From NCBI GenBank assembly GCA_020025425.1, contig JAHHSD010000055.1, positions 1-9,926 on the forward strand: DNA of 9,926 nt. The letters run 5' to 3'. How positions within the stretch are numbered: position 1 is the first letter of the stretch; every line of letters begins with the position of its first letter. Shown one piece after another: positions 1-5,829 of the stretch. Under the pieces are notes generated by a model. That model was not told the origin of the DNA. It ran no database searches and saw only the letters and a list, made by a program, of their open reading frames with translations. Source of the stretch: Oscillospiraceae bacterium (GTDB lineage Bacteria; Bacillota; Clostridia; Oscillospirales; Oscillospiraceae). Made by a program: the position numbers and the translations under genes.

Positions 1-312
1 CTGCTGAAGGGCCCGGCCAACACCAGTCTGGTCTCCCCCTTCCCGCCCGGGCTCACCCTGCGGGGGACCACCCTGACCGACGGACACCTGGTGGTGGATT
101 TCTCGGAGCAATACGGCGGCCTGACCGACATCGCCCTGACCCTGGCCGACTACTGCGTGGTGCTCACCGCCTGCCAGCTGGAGGAGGTGGACAGCGTGGA
201 GATCACCGTGTCCGGCCGGAGCATGGAGTACCGCAGCCACCAGAGCATGACTTCGGAGGAGGCCGCCCTGTTCCTGCTCCCGCCCGCTCAGGAATCAACA
301 TCCCCCACTTGA
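1..312 (+). CDS. GerMN-domain protein, C-terminal fragment
   Basis: The frame is open from the first base of the window, so the gene begins upstream. It ends at TGA 310-312 with about 103 residues visible. The sequence resembles the GerMN domain: a stretch LLKGPANTSLVSPFPPG, then LRGTTLTDGHLVVDFSEQYGG, where a beta strand ends in the typical VDFSE-like turn. A leucine-rich helix (ALTLADYCVVLTAC) and a strand (VDSVEITVSG) follow. GerMN domains occur in extracytoplasmic sporulation and germination proteins such as GerM, usually lipoproteins or fused to other envelope domains. The N-terminus that would show a signal peptide is missing. A GTG at 91 could be read as a start, but the domain similarity clearly continues upstream of it. 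The last residues (PPAQESTSPT) look like a disordered tail. The stop codon overlaps the -35 box of the next gene. Confidence 0.72.
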   Translation: MLKGPANTSLVSPFPPGLTLRGTTLTDGHLVVDFSEQYGGLTDIALTLADYCVVLTACQLEEVDSVEITVSGRSMEYRSHQSMTSEEAALFLLPPAQESTSPT

Positions 313-337
313 CAAAACAGGTCTCAGACGGTACGCT
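309..337 (+). promoter_or_regulatory. Promoter of the sulfhydrylase gene
   Basis: A perfect TTGACA (309-314) is followed after 17 bases by TACGCT (332-337), which keeps the first two and the last base of a -10 box. The predicted start near 344 leaves an untranslated leader of about 50 bases before ATG 396, too short for a SAM riboswitch or T-box. The -35 box overlaps the stop codon of the upstream gene. The weak -10 with a perfect -35 fits a regulated promoter. A downstream TATTCA at 345-350 is an alternative -10 but would be badly spaced. Confidence 0.55.
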
Positions 338-342
338 GAGAC
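321..342. promoter_or_regulatory. Operator-like inverted repeat
   Basis: GTCTCAG (321-327) and CTGAGAC (336-342) form a perfect 7-bp inverted repeat around an 8-base centre. The repeat fills the spacer between the -35 and -10 boxes and covers the -10. This is the usual place for a repressor of a sulfur or methionine gene. The regulator cannot be named from the sequence. As RNA only the last few bases would be transcribed, so a DNA operator is more likely than a hairpin. Confidence 0.5.
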
Positions 343-395
343 AGTATTCAAATTTCCCCCGCATCTTCACACTTACTCAGAAAGAAGGAACCCCC

Positions 396-1679
396 ATGAA
401 TCAATACGGAATCGACACCACCTGCGTCCAGGGCGGCTACACTCCCGGCAACGGCGAGCCTCGGCAGATCCCCATTGTCCAGTCCACCACCTTTAAATAC
501 GCCACCAGTGAGGACATGGGCAAGCTGTTTGACCTGGAGGCCAGCGGCTATTTCTACTCCCGCCTGCAAAACCCCACCTGTGACTCCGTAGCTGCCAAAA
601 TCGCTGCTCTGGAGGGGGGTACTGCGGCCATGCTGACCTCCTCCGGTCAGGCGGCCAACTTCTTCGCTCTGTTCAATATCGCCTCCTGTGGAGATCACAT
701 CGTCTCCTCCTCCAGCATCTATGGCGGTACCTTTAATCTGATTTCCGTCACCATGGCCAAGATGGGCGTGGAAGTCACCTTCGTCTCCCCCAACTCCACC
801 CTGGAGGAGCTGGACGCCGCGTTCCGTCCCAACACCAAGTGCGTGTTCGGCGAGACCATCGCCAACCCCGCCCTCACCGTGCTGGACATCGAGACCTTCG
901 CCAAGGCGGCCCACGACCACGGCGTCCCCCTGATCGTGGACAACACCTTTGCCACCCCGGTGAACTGCCGCCCCTTCGAGTGGGGCTGTGACATCGTCAC
1001 CCACTCCACCACCAAGTACATGGACGGCCACGGCGCTGCCGTTGGCGGCTGCATCGTGGACTCCGGCAACTTCGACTGGATGGCCCACGCCGACAAGTTC
1101 CCCGGCCTGTGCACCCCCGACGACAGCTACCACGGGGTCACCTACGCTGAGCGCTTCGGCAAAGAGGGCGCCTTCATCACCAAGTGCACCGCCCAGCTCA
1201 TGCGCGATTTCGGCTCCACCCAGTCCCCCCAGAGCGCGTTCTACCTGAACCTGGGTCTGGAGAGCCTCCATGTGCGTATGGCCCGCCACTGCGAGAACGG
1301 CCTGGCCGTGGCCCAGTTCCTGGCCGGCCACCCCAAGGTGGAGAAGGTCCACTACTGCGGCCTGCCCCAGGACCCCTATCACCCCATGGCCCAGAAGTAT
1401 CTGCCCAACGGCTCCTGCGGCGTTGTCTCCTTTGAGCTGAAGGGCGGCCGGGAGGCCGCCGGGCTCTTCCTCAAGAACCTGAAGCTGGCCGCCATCGAGA
1501 CCCACGTGGCCGACGCCCGCACCTGCTGCCTGTGCCCCGCCGCCTCCACCCACCGCCAGATGACCGACGAGCAGCTGGCGGCCGCCGACATCCCCGCCGG
1601 ACTGGTCCGCATGTCCTGCGGCCTGGAGTCCTCCGCCGACCTGATCGCCGATATCGAGCAGGCCCTGGCCCAGATCTGA
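396..1679 (+). CDS. O-acetylhomoserine sulfhydrylase (Cys/Met metabolism PLP enzyme)
   Basis: This 427-residue protein belongs to the Cys/Met-metabolism PLP family and best fits O-acetylhomoserine sulfhydrylase (MetY type). That enzyme makes homocysteine from O-acetylhomoserine and sulfide in the cytoplasm; the length matches MetY. Visible hallmarks are the phosphate-site motif YSRLQNPT (Y54, R56), the turn TSSGQAAN, the cofactor-side VDNTFATP, and the Schiff-base lysine in HSTTKYMDGHG (K207). The C-terminal carboxylate arginine is in VRMSCGLES (R405). The start at ATG 396 was chosen because AAGAAGGAA lies just upstream and the family N-terminus (IDTTCVQGGY) begins there; the frame is open back to 309 but that part is the promoter. 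The segment usually read as HPASTTH is here CPAASTH, with C377, C378 and C380 clustered. Methionine gamma-lyase or cystathionine synthase activity is possible but less likely from the length and motifs. Confidence 0.9.
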   Translation: MNQYGIDTTCVQGGYTPGNGEPRQIPIVQSTTFKYATSEDMGKLFDLEASGYFYSRLQNPTCDSVAAKIAALEGGTAAMLTSSGQAANFFALFNIASCGDHIVSSSSIYGGTFNLISVTMAKMGVEVTFVSPNSTLEELDAAFRPNTKCVFGETIANPALTVLDIETFAKAAHDHGVPLIVDNTFATPVNCRPFEWGCDIVTHSTTKYMDGHGAAVGGCIVDSGNFDWMAHADKFPGLCTPDDSYHGVTYAERFGKEGAFITKCTAQLMRDFGSTQSPQSAFYLNLGLESLHVRMARHCENGLAVAQFLAGHPKVEKVHYCGLPQDPYHPMAQKYLPNGSCGVVSFELKGGREAAGLFLKNLKLAAIETHVADARTCCLCPAASTHRQMTDEQLAAADIPAGLVRMSCGLESSADLIADIEQALAQI

Positions 1680-1688
1680 TTTGTCTCA

Positions 1689-1714
1689 GGGCGGACGGGG
1701 AAACCCGTCCGCCC
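1689..1714 (+). other. Intercistronic hairpin with GAAA loop
   Basis: GGGCGGACGGG (1689-1699) pairs perfectly over 11 bp with CCCGTCCGCCC (1704-1714) and closes with the GNRA tetraloop GAAA. It begins ten bases after the sulfhydrylase stop codon. There is no T-run after it, so it is not a classic intrinsic terminator. It could protect the upstream message from 3' exonucleases or partly reduce read-through into the DUF3783 gene. Confidence 0.6.
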
Positions 1715-1733
1715 CTCACGAAAGGAGTTTCCC

Positions 1734-2117
1734 ATGGCAACAGAAGCCGTTTTACTCTACAACTGCGGCGGCGCCCAGTGGGCCAAGCTGCGCCAGATGC
1801 TGGTCATGCTGCGCATCCGCGTGCGGACCGTGACTGCCGAGCAGTACGGCCTGCCCCTGGAGGCCCTGGCCGCCGGCAAGACCGACGGTCTCACCCCTGA
1901 CCCCATCGACGAGGAATTTTCCGATCCCATGCTGGTCTTTTGCGACATCCCGGACCCCAAGCTGGAGCAGGTCCTGATGACCATGCGCCGGGCCCAGCTG
2001 CCCCCCATCGCCCTGAAGGCGGTGCTCACCCCCACCAATCGGGCCTGGAATTCTCAGCAGCTCTGGACCGAGCTGCGCCGGGAGCACGAGGCCATGACCG
2101 CCCAGTCCCAGAAGTAA
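1734..2117 (+). CDS. DUF3783 domain protein
   Basis: This 127-residue protein matches what I recognise as the DUF3783 family of Clostridia, whose function is not known to me. It starts at ATG 1734 behind a strong AAAGGAG (1721-1727). An N-terminal part (EAVLLYNCGG, then a helix KLRQMLVMLRIRVRTV) precedes the core, which contains PMLVFCDIPDPKLEQVL and PPIALKAVLTPTNRAWN, then a basic helical tail (LWTELRREHEAM). There is no signal peptide or membrane segment, so it is probably cytoplasmic. It lies 54 bases after the sulfhydrylase gene on the same strand with only a hairpin between, so read-through co-transcription is plausible; a role in sulfur metabolism would be guesswork. No terminator with a T-run was seen between it and the tRNA promoter. 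Confidence 0.75.
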   Translation: MATEAVLLYNCGGAQWAKLRQMLVMLRIRVRTVTAEQYGLPLEALAAGKTDGLTPDPIDEEFSDPMLVFCDIPDPKLEQVLMTMRRAQLPPIALKAVLTPTNRAWNSQQLWTELRREHEAMTAQSQK

Positions 2118-2150
2118 GCCCAGAAAATTCCCAACTGCGAGAAATTAAGA

Positions 2151-2179
2151 TTGACAAATCCCAAATGGCACAGTATAAT
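2151..2179 (+). promoter_or_regulatory. Consensus promoter of tRNA-Leu
   Basis: TTGACA (2151-2156), exactly 17 bases, then TATAAT (2174-2179): a full-consensus housekeeping sigma promoter. The predicted start, near 2186, is about 18 bases before the mature tRNA 5' end. This is the best-matching promoter in the window. Confidence 0.93.
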
Positions 2180-2203
2180 AATCAGGCAGTTAAAATCTGC
2201 TAT

Positions 2204-2290
2204 GCGGCTGTGCTGGAATTGGTAGACTGGCAAGCTTGAGGTGCTTGTGTCCGTATGGGCGTACGGGTTCGACTCCCGTCAGCCGCACCA
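2204..2290 (+). tRNA. tRNA-Leu(GAG)
   Basis: The 87-base gene folds as a class II tRNA. The acceptor stem is GCGGCTG (2204-2210) with CAGCCGC (2280-2286), followed by discriminator A and an encoded CCA (2288-2290). The anticodon stem CAAGC/GCTTG encloses loop TTGAGGT, giving anticodon GAG, which reads CUC and CUU leucine codons. A long variable arm pairs TGTCC with GGGCG, including G-U pairs. The T arm is ACGGG TTCGACT CCCGT. The long variable arm and discriminator A agree with leucine identity. Confidence 0.96.
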
Positions 2291-2329
2291 AAAGAAAAGA
2301 CACCATCTTTCGATGGTGTCTTTTCTTTT
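2290..2329 (+). terminator. Terminator of tRNA-Leu
   Basis: An 18-bp perfect stem pairs 2290-2307 with 2312-2329 around a four-base TTTC loop. The GC core is GACACCATC/GATGGTGTC; the outer arms are A-rich on the left and T-rich on the right, so the T-rich arm supplies the U tract. The left arm begins at the last A of the tRNA CCA, leaving no spacer. The A/T symmetry would also let it work from the other strand. Confidence 0.9.
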
Positions 2330-2336
2330 GGGTTCC

Positions 2337-2460
2337 GCCGCCTATGGCGGCTCCACCCCTTTTGATTGATATGCTCGGGGCGGCCAAGCCGCCCCTGCGC
2401 AATTCTCCGCTGCGCTGCGAATTTACGGCGCATAAGCGCCGCCGCCCTTTGGGCGGTTTT
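2337..2460. repeat. Cluster of five short palindromes
   Basis: Five inverted repeats follow one another within about 125 bases. They are GCCGCC-TAT-GGCGGC (2337-2351), GGGGCGGC-CAA-GCCGCCCC (2377-2395), AATTC...GAATT (2401-2423), CGGCGC-ATAA-GCGCCG (2426-2441) and CCGCCC-TTT-GGGCGG plus TTTT (2442-2460). No credible gene covers them. They resemble intergenic palindromic repeats (REP- or MITE-like) found in GC-rich Clostridia; the last has a short T-run and could act as a weak terminator. Copy number elsewhere in the genome cannot be judged from this window. Confidence 0.6.
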
Positions 2461-2524
2461 GGTACAAACCAGGAAAGTTTCTGCTGTGTTGGTTCCCTGC
2501 ATCTTTTTTGTCAACGCGGTTCAC

Positions 2525-2563
2525 GTCGGAGCAAACGACATATCGTTTGCTCCGACTTTTTTT
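2525..2563 (+). terminator. Strong intrinsic terminator, no obvious upstream gene
   Basis: GTCGGAGCAAACGA (2525-2538) pairs over 14 bp with its exact complement (2543-2556) around loop CATA, followed by seven Ts (2557-2563). It has all the marks of an intrinsic terminator, but no coding gene lies between the tRNA terminator and this point. It may end an untranslated transcript, back up the tRNA terminator, or be part of a repeated element. Confidence 0.8.
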
Positions 2564-2653
2564 ATAAAAGTCAGAGCGCACTCATTTTGTCACTCTTATT
2601 TTCATAAACGCCGGCGCCCAGCTTGCTTCGGCTCCGGCCCACGGCGCGGCGCT

Positions 2654-2681
2654 CCCCCTGTTCTGATACAGGGGGTTTTTT
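2654..2681 (+). terminator. Second orphan terminator
   Basis: CCCCCTGT (2654-2661) pairs with ACAGGGGG (2668-2675) around a six-base loop and is followed by six Ts (2676-2681). It is a compact intrinsic terminator. As with the one at 2525, no gene is visible just upstream; the 90 bases between them hold only GC-rich imperfect repeats. It would insulate the ktr promoter from read-through. Confidence 0.75.
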
Positions 2682-2713
2682 CTGCCTTCGCGCACCAAAC
2701 AGAAGTTTCCCAC

Positions 2714-2742
2714 TGTTCATAGGTTCGCAGTTGTGATATAAT
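2714..2742 (+). promoter_or_regulatory. Candidate distal promoter of ktr
   Basis: TATAAT at 2737-2742 carries the extended -10 dinucleotide TG (2734-2735). The -35 region 17 bases upstream is poor (TGTTCA, 2714-2719), as is common with extended -10 promoters. Transcription would begin near 2749, giving a leader of about 145 bases that covers the direct repeats at 2791-2809. No recognisable c-di-AMP riboswitch fold was found in that leader by eye. Confidence 0.5.
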
Positions 2743-2790
2743 GGGGGGCAATCTTGGGTGGAACAGAAGCCATGCGCTCCATCCCCGTGT

Positions 2791-2809
2791 CTTAATGCAA
2801 TCTTAATGC
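2791..2809 (+). promoter_or_regulatory. 11-bp phased direct repeat, activator-like
   Basis: CTTAATGC occurs at 2791-2798 and again at 2802-2809, exactly 11 bases apart, giving TTAATG-N5-TTAATG. Tandem hexamers one helical turn apart, upstream of a promoter with a weak -35, are the arrangement used by OmpR/PhoB-family response regulators (for example PhoP or KdpE). T-rich TTTACA (2815-2820) and TTTATA (2823-2828) follow directly. Which regulator binds is inference. Confidence 0.45.
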
Positions 2810-2826
2810 TTCTTTTTACATCTTTA

Positions 2827-2855
2827 TAAAGTTTTATTGCAGTTTCCAGTATAAT
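2827..2855 (+). promoter_or_regulatory. Proximal ktr promoter
   Basis: A perfect TATAAT (2850-2855) lies about 44 bases before the KtrB start. The expected -35 position (2827-2832, TAAAGT) does not match consensus, which fits a promoter needing an activator bound at the direct repeats just upstream. The predicted start near 2862 leaves a leader of roughly 32 bases with ribosome site AGGGAGG (2878-2884). Confidence 0.5.
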
Positions 2856-2893
2856 ATCCAGTTGGAATTTATCTCATAGGGAGGTACATACCA

Positions 2894-4234
2894 GTGAATC
2901 TGCGGATTGGAAGCAAACATTACCATATATCCTCCTTCCAGGTGATTTTTTTCAGTTTTTTTACCCTGATCCTCACTGGAGCCCTGCTCCTGACTCTGCC
3001 CATCTCCTCTCAGGCCAAAACCTTTACCCCCTTTTCCAATGCCCTGTTCACCTCCACCTCCGCCGTCTGCGTGACCGGCCTGGTGGTCTATGACACGGCC
3101 ACCTACTGGTCCACCTTCGGCCAGGCCGTGATTCTGTGCCTGATCCAGGTGGGCGGCATGGGCGTGGTAACGCTGGCCGTGATGATCACCGCCATCTCCG
3201 GCCGAAAAATCGGACTGATGCAGCGCAGCACCATGCAGGAGGCCATTTCCGCCCCCCAGGTCGGCGGCATCATCCGCCTCACCGCCTTTATCATGCGGGC
3301 CATCTTCCTCATTGAGGGACTGGGTGCTATTCTGCTGTCCACCGTCTTTATCCCCGAGTTTGGTCTGGGGAAGGGCATCTGGTACTCTGTTTTCCACTCA
3401 ATTTCCGCCTTCTGCAACGCGGGCTTCGATTTGATGGGCGTCAAGGCCCACTTTTCCTCCCTCACCGATTACATCGGCAACCCGATGATCAACCTGACCA
3501 TCATGGCCCTGATCGTGGTGGGCGGTATCGGCTTCCTCACCTGGGAGGATGTTAAGAGCAACCGGTTTCATTTCCAGAAGTACCGGGTCCAGAGCAAAAT
3601 CATCCTCTCGGTGACCGCCGCCCTGATCCTTGCTCCCGCCCTTTATTTCTTCTTCTGTGAATTTCAGGACATGCCCCTCCGGGAGCGGCTTCTGAGCTCC
3701 CTGTTCCAGTCCGTAACCACCAGAACGGCCGGCTTCAACACCGTGGACCTCAACGAGCTGAGCGAGGTGGGCCAGATGATGCTTCTGCTCCTGATGCTGG
3801 TGGGCGGCTCCCCCGGCTCCACGGCAGGCGGCATGAAAACCACCACCCTGGCCGTGCTTCTGGCCACCGCCATTGCTGTGTTCTCCCGCAAGGATGAGAT
3901 CCACCTCTACCAGCGGCGGATCTCCCTGGAGACTGTCAAAAGCGCTGCCACCATTCTGATCATGTACCTGGTGCTCTTTCTCACCGGCGGCATGATCATC
4001 AGCCAGGTGGAGGGGGTCCCCCTCCTGTCTGCCCTGTTGGAGACCAGCTCGGCCATCGGCACGGTAGGCCTGTCCGTGGGACTGACCCCCAATCTTAGTC
4101 TGCTGTCCCAGTGCATCCTCATTTTCCTCATGTTCTTCGGTCGGGTTGGCGGTCTGACGCTGATCTTTGCCACCATATCCGTCCACTATACCGGCGGGCC
4201 CAAGTACCCCAACGGAAAAATCACAGTCGGTTGA
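2894..4234 (+). CDS. ktrB: KtrB, potassium uptake channel subunit (TrkH/KtrB family)
   Basis: This 446-residue membrane protein is the ion-translocating subunit of a Ktr-type potassium uptake system. It has the four-repeat M1-P-M2 plan of the TrkH/KtrB superfamily. All four selectivity-filter loops are visible, each with its key glycine: TSTSAVCVTGL (G62), ISAFCNAGFD (G177), SVTTRTAGFN (G280) and SSAIGTVGLS (G392). The conserved GGSPGSTAGGMKTTT (304-318) is the gating-loop region, and FFGRVGGLT lies near the C-terminus. The start is GTG 2894, set by AGGGAGG nine bases upstream. Length is normal for KtrB and shorter than TrkH, and there is no extra N-terminal helix pair. The partner KtrA gene starts 24 bases later, so the two form an operon. 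KtrB dimers work with a KtrA ring on the cytoplasmic side and are usually sodium- and ATP-influenced in known systems. Confidence 0.94.
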   Translation: MNLRIGSKHYHISSFQVIFFSFFTLILTGALLLTLPISSQAKTFTPFSNALFTSTSAVCVTGLVVYDTATYWSTFGQAVILCLIQVGGMGVVTLAVMITAISGRKIGLMQRSTMQEAISAPQVGGIIRLTAFIMRAIFLIEGLGAILLSTVFIPEFGLGKGIWYSVFHSISAFCNAGFDLMGVKAHFSSLTDYIGNPMINLTIMALIVVGGIGFLTWEDVKSNRFHFQKYRVQSKIILSVTAALILAPALYFFFCEFQDMPLRERLLSSLFQSVTTRTAGFNTVDLNELSEVGQMMLLLLMLVGGSPGSTAGGMKTTTLAVLLATAIAVFSRKDEIHLYQRRISLETVKSAATILIMYLVLFLTGGMIISQVEGVPLLSALLETSSAIGTVGLSVGLTPNLSLLSQCILIFLMFFGRVGGLTLIFATISVHYTGGPKYPNGKITVG

Positions 4235-4258
4235 TCCGAACATAAAAGGAGTATCACT

Positions 4259-4906
4259 ATGAAATCTATTCTACTGGTCGGCCTGGGCCGTTTCGGCCGG
4301 CACGTCGCCATCAAGCTGGATGAGCTGGGCCACGAGGTCATGGCCGTTGACAAGATCGAGGAGCGGGTGGAAAAAGCCCTCCCCAATGTGACCAATGCTC
4401 AGATCGGTGACAGCACCAGCTATGAGTTTATGAGCACCCTGGGCGTGCGCAACTACGATGTGTGCATCGTGGCCATCGGAGACGACTTCCAAAGCTCCCT
4501 GGAGACCACCGCCCTGCTGAAAGAGCTGGGGGCCAAGATGGTGGTGTCCCGGGCTGCCCGAGACGTCCACGCCAAATTCCTCCTGCGCAATGGTGCGGAC
4601 GAGATCGTCTACCCGGAGCGCCAGCTGGCTGAGTGGACCGCCATCCGGTACAGCTCCGACCACATCTTCGACTACATCGAGCTGGACGCGACCCATGCAA
4701 TCTTCGAGGTGTCCGTCCCTCCCACCTGGGTGGGCAAAACCGTGGGCCAGCTGGACATCCGCAACCGCTACAACATCAACATCATGGCCTTCAAGTCGGG
4801 CAACGAGCTGAACATGGGGGTCACCGCTCACACCCTGGTGCAGGCCGACCATACCATGCTGGTGCTGGGCTGCACCAAGGACCTGCAAAAATGCTTCCAC
4901 ATCTGA
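4259..4906 (+). CDS. ktrA: KtrA, RCK regulatory subunit of potassium uptake
   Basis: This 215-residue soluble protein is the gating subunit for KtrB. The N-terminal RCK_N (Rossmann-type) domain spans about 1-125. It has the nucleotide-binding GLGRFG (G8, G10, G13), acidic D31 at the end of the second strand where the ribose is held, and the downstream IGDSTS and YDVCIVAIGDD strands. The segment HAKFLLRNGADEIVYPER is typical of KtrA and TrkA. The remainder (about 135-215) is an RCK_C domain, which in Firmicutes KtrA proteins often binds cyclic di-AMP; the ligand here is not proven by sequence. ATG 4259 follows AAAAGGAG with good spacing. The gene order KtrB-KtrA with a 24-base gap indicates one mRNA ending at the terminator at 4952. 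Confidence 0.94.
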   Translation: MKSILLVGLGRFGRHVAIKLDELGHEVMAVDKIEERVEKALPNVTNAQIGDSTSYEFMSTLGVRNYDVCIVAIGDDFQSSLETTALLKELGAKMVVSRAARDVHAKFLLRNGADEIVYPERQLAEWTAIRYSSDHIFDYIELDATHAIFEVSVPPTWVGKTVGQLDIRNRYNINIMAFKSGNELNMGVTAHTLVQADHTMLVLGCTKDLQKCFHI

Positions 4907-4951
4907 GCCCCTCTGTGTGGAATTTTTAGCAGCTCCCTCTCAATTTCATAA

Positions 4952-4993
4952 AAAAACGGAGCGCAGTCAGACCAATGACTGCGCTCCGTTTTT
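4952..4993. terminator. Bidirectional terminator between convergent operons
   Basis: An 18-bp perfect stem (4952-4969 with 4976-4993, loop GACCAA) has a GC-rich core flanked by an A-run on the left and a T-run on the right. Transcripts from either strand would therefore end in a U tract. It lies 45 bases after ktrA and a few bases from the stop codon of the minus-strand hydrolase gene, and so serves both. Confidence 0.92.
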
Positions 4994-5000
4994 ATTTTGC

Positions 5001-5792
5001 TCACAGCTCCAGGGTCATGCCGGTGGACAGGTAGTGCAGCCGGTCCCCCATCCGCTCCTTGAGGAACCAGTACTGGGGCACACCGGTACAGTGGCAGGTC
5101 CAGTAGGTGGTGGGCAGCTTCAGCAGCTGTTCCGCCGCGTCCTCCAGAACCGGGCGGCCCGCGCCGTCCACCTCCAGCTTGGTGAAGTGGAACCCGCCCA
5201 CCAGGACGTCCGGGCGGAATTTCGAGGCAATGTTCAAAATACCCCGGTGGGAGCAGCCGCTGACCAGGCAGGTCCGCTCCCCCTCCCGGATGAGCAGATA
5301 CTGCTCGTGGTAGAAGGGGTCCGCCTCCTTTTTCCCGTCCACCACCCGCGTCAGGCGGCAGCTGTCCACCGGCCGGATCAGCTCCTCGTCCCGGATGATA
5401 TTGAGGGAGAGCTCCTCATCCAGCACCAGGTCCCCGTCGGTAAAGCGCAGCCGCTCCTCCCCCTCCAGGGCCGGGTCCAGACCGATGTACTTGTCCACCG
5501 CGTTGTAGCACGGGGTAAAGGCCTGCCGGTTCAGGTAAACAGGGGCGGTGTGGTTGAGCTCCAGGAACCGGTGGAGTCCGCCGCCGTGGTCAAAGTGTCC
5601 ATGGGACAGGAAGGCCACGTCCACTGCGGACAGGTCCACGCCCATCTTTTGGGCATTCTCCGCAAAATTCCCACTCTGGCCGCTGTCAAACAGGATCTTA
5701 TGCCGTTTGGTCTCGATGTACAGGCTCAGGCCATGCTCAATAAGCATCCCCTCCTGTTCTGTGGTATTTTCCATCAGCGCATATAGCTTCAT
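5001..5792 (-). CDS. Metallo-beta-lactamase-fold hydrolase (COG1237-like)
   Basis: This 263-residue cytoplasmic protein has the metallo-beta-lactamase fold. The metal site motif is SHGHFDHGGG (H64, H66, D68, H69). Further likely ligands are H182 in SGCSHRG and H235 in the C-terminal TCHCTG; GGFHF (H203) is also conserved-looking. LFDSGQSGNF near residue 35 is the usual strand before the metal motif. The layout, with DPFYHEQYLLI in the middle and GCSHRGILNI after it, resembles the COG1237 group related to the methanopterin-pathway ribofuranosylaminobenzene phosphate synthases. In bacteria the substrate is unknown, and naming one would be unsafe. ATG at 5792 is preceded by GGAGGAG six bases away. 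It is the last gene of a minus-strand operon, 37 bases after the YolD gene, and ends at the bidirectional terminator. Confidence 0.85.
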   Translation of the reverse strand: MKLYALMENTTEQEGMLIEHGLSLYIETKRHKILFDSGQSGNFAENAQKMGVDLSAVDVAFLSHGHFDHGGGLHRFLELNHTAPVYLNRQAFTPCYNAVDKYIGLDPALEGEERLRFTDGDLVLDEELSLNIIRDEELIRPVDSCRLTRVVDGKKEADPFYHEQYLLIREGERTCLVSGCSHRGILNIASKFRPDVLVGGFHFTKLEVDGAGRPVLEDAAEQLLKLPTTYWTCHCTGVPQYWFLKERMGDRLHYLSTGMTLEL

Positions 5793-5829
5793 CCAAAACT
5801 CCTCCGATCTATTTGTACCTGCGGACCTT

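Noticed and set aside
344..395. Possible SAM riboswitch or T-box before the sulfhydrylase
   Set aside because: The leader from the predicted start is only about 50 bases, too short for either.
348..1553. Long glycine-rich open frame on the minus strand (401 codons)
   Set aside because: It is antisense to the sulfhydrylase gene, has a low-complexity composition caused by GC-rich codons, and no ribosome site or family likeness.
2190..2514. Minus-strand frame containing DGSRTRTPIRTQAPQ
   Set aside because: This peptide is the well-known false protein made by translating the antisense of a tRNA-Leu gene, here 2204-2290.
2236..2722. Two plus-strand frames across the tRNA and the palindrome cluster
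   Set aside because: They run through the tRNA, terminators and repeats and have no recognisable domain or good ribosome site.
2743..2893. Possible c-di-AMP riboswitch before ktrB
   Set aside because: Leaders of ktr genes often carry one, but no matching conserved core or long paired architecture was found by eye in these 150 bases. A covariance search would settle it.
4917..5786. Plus-strand frame of 289 codons opposite the hydrolase gene
   Set aside because: It is a shadow of the metallo-hydrolase, which has clear metal-site motifs on the minus strand.
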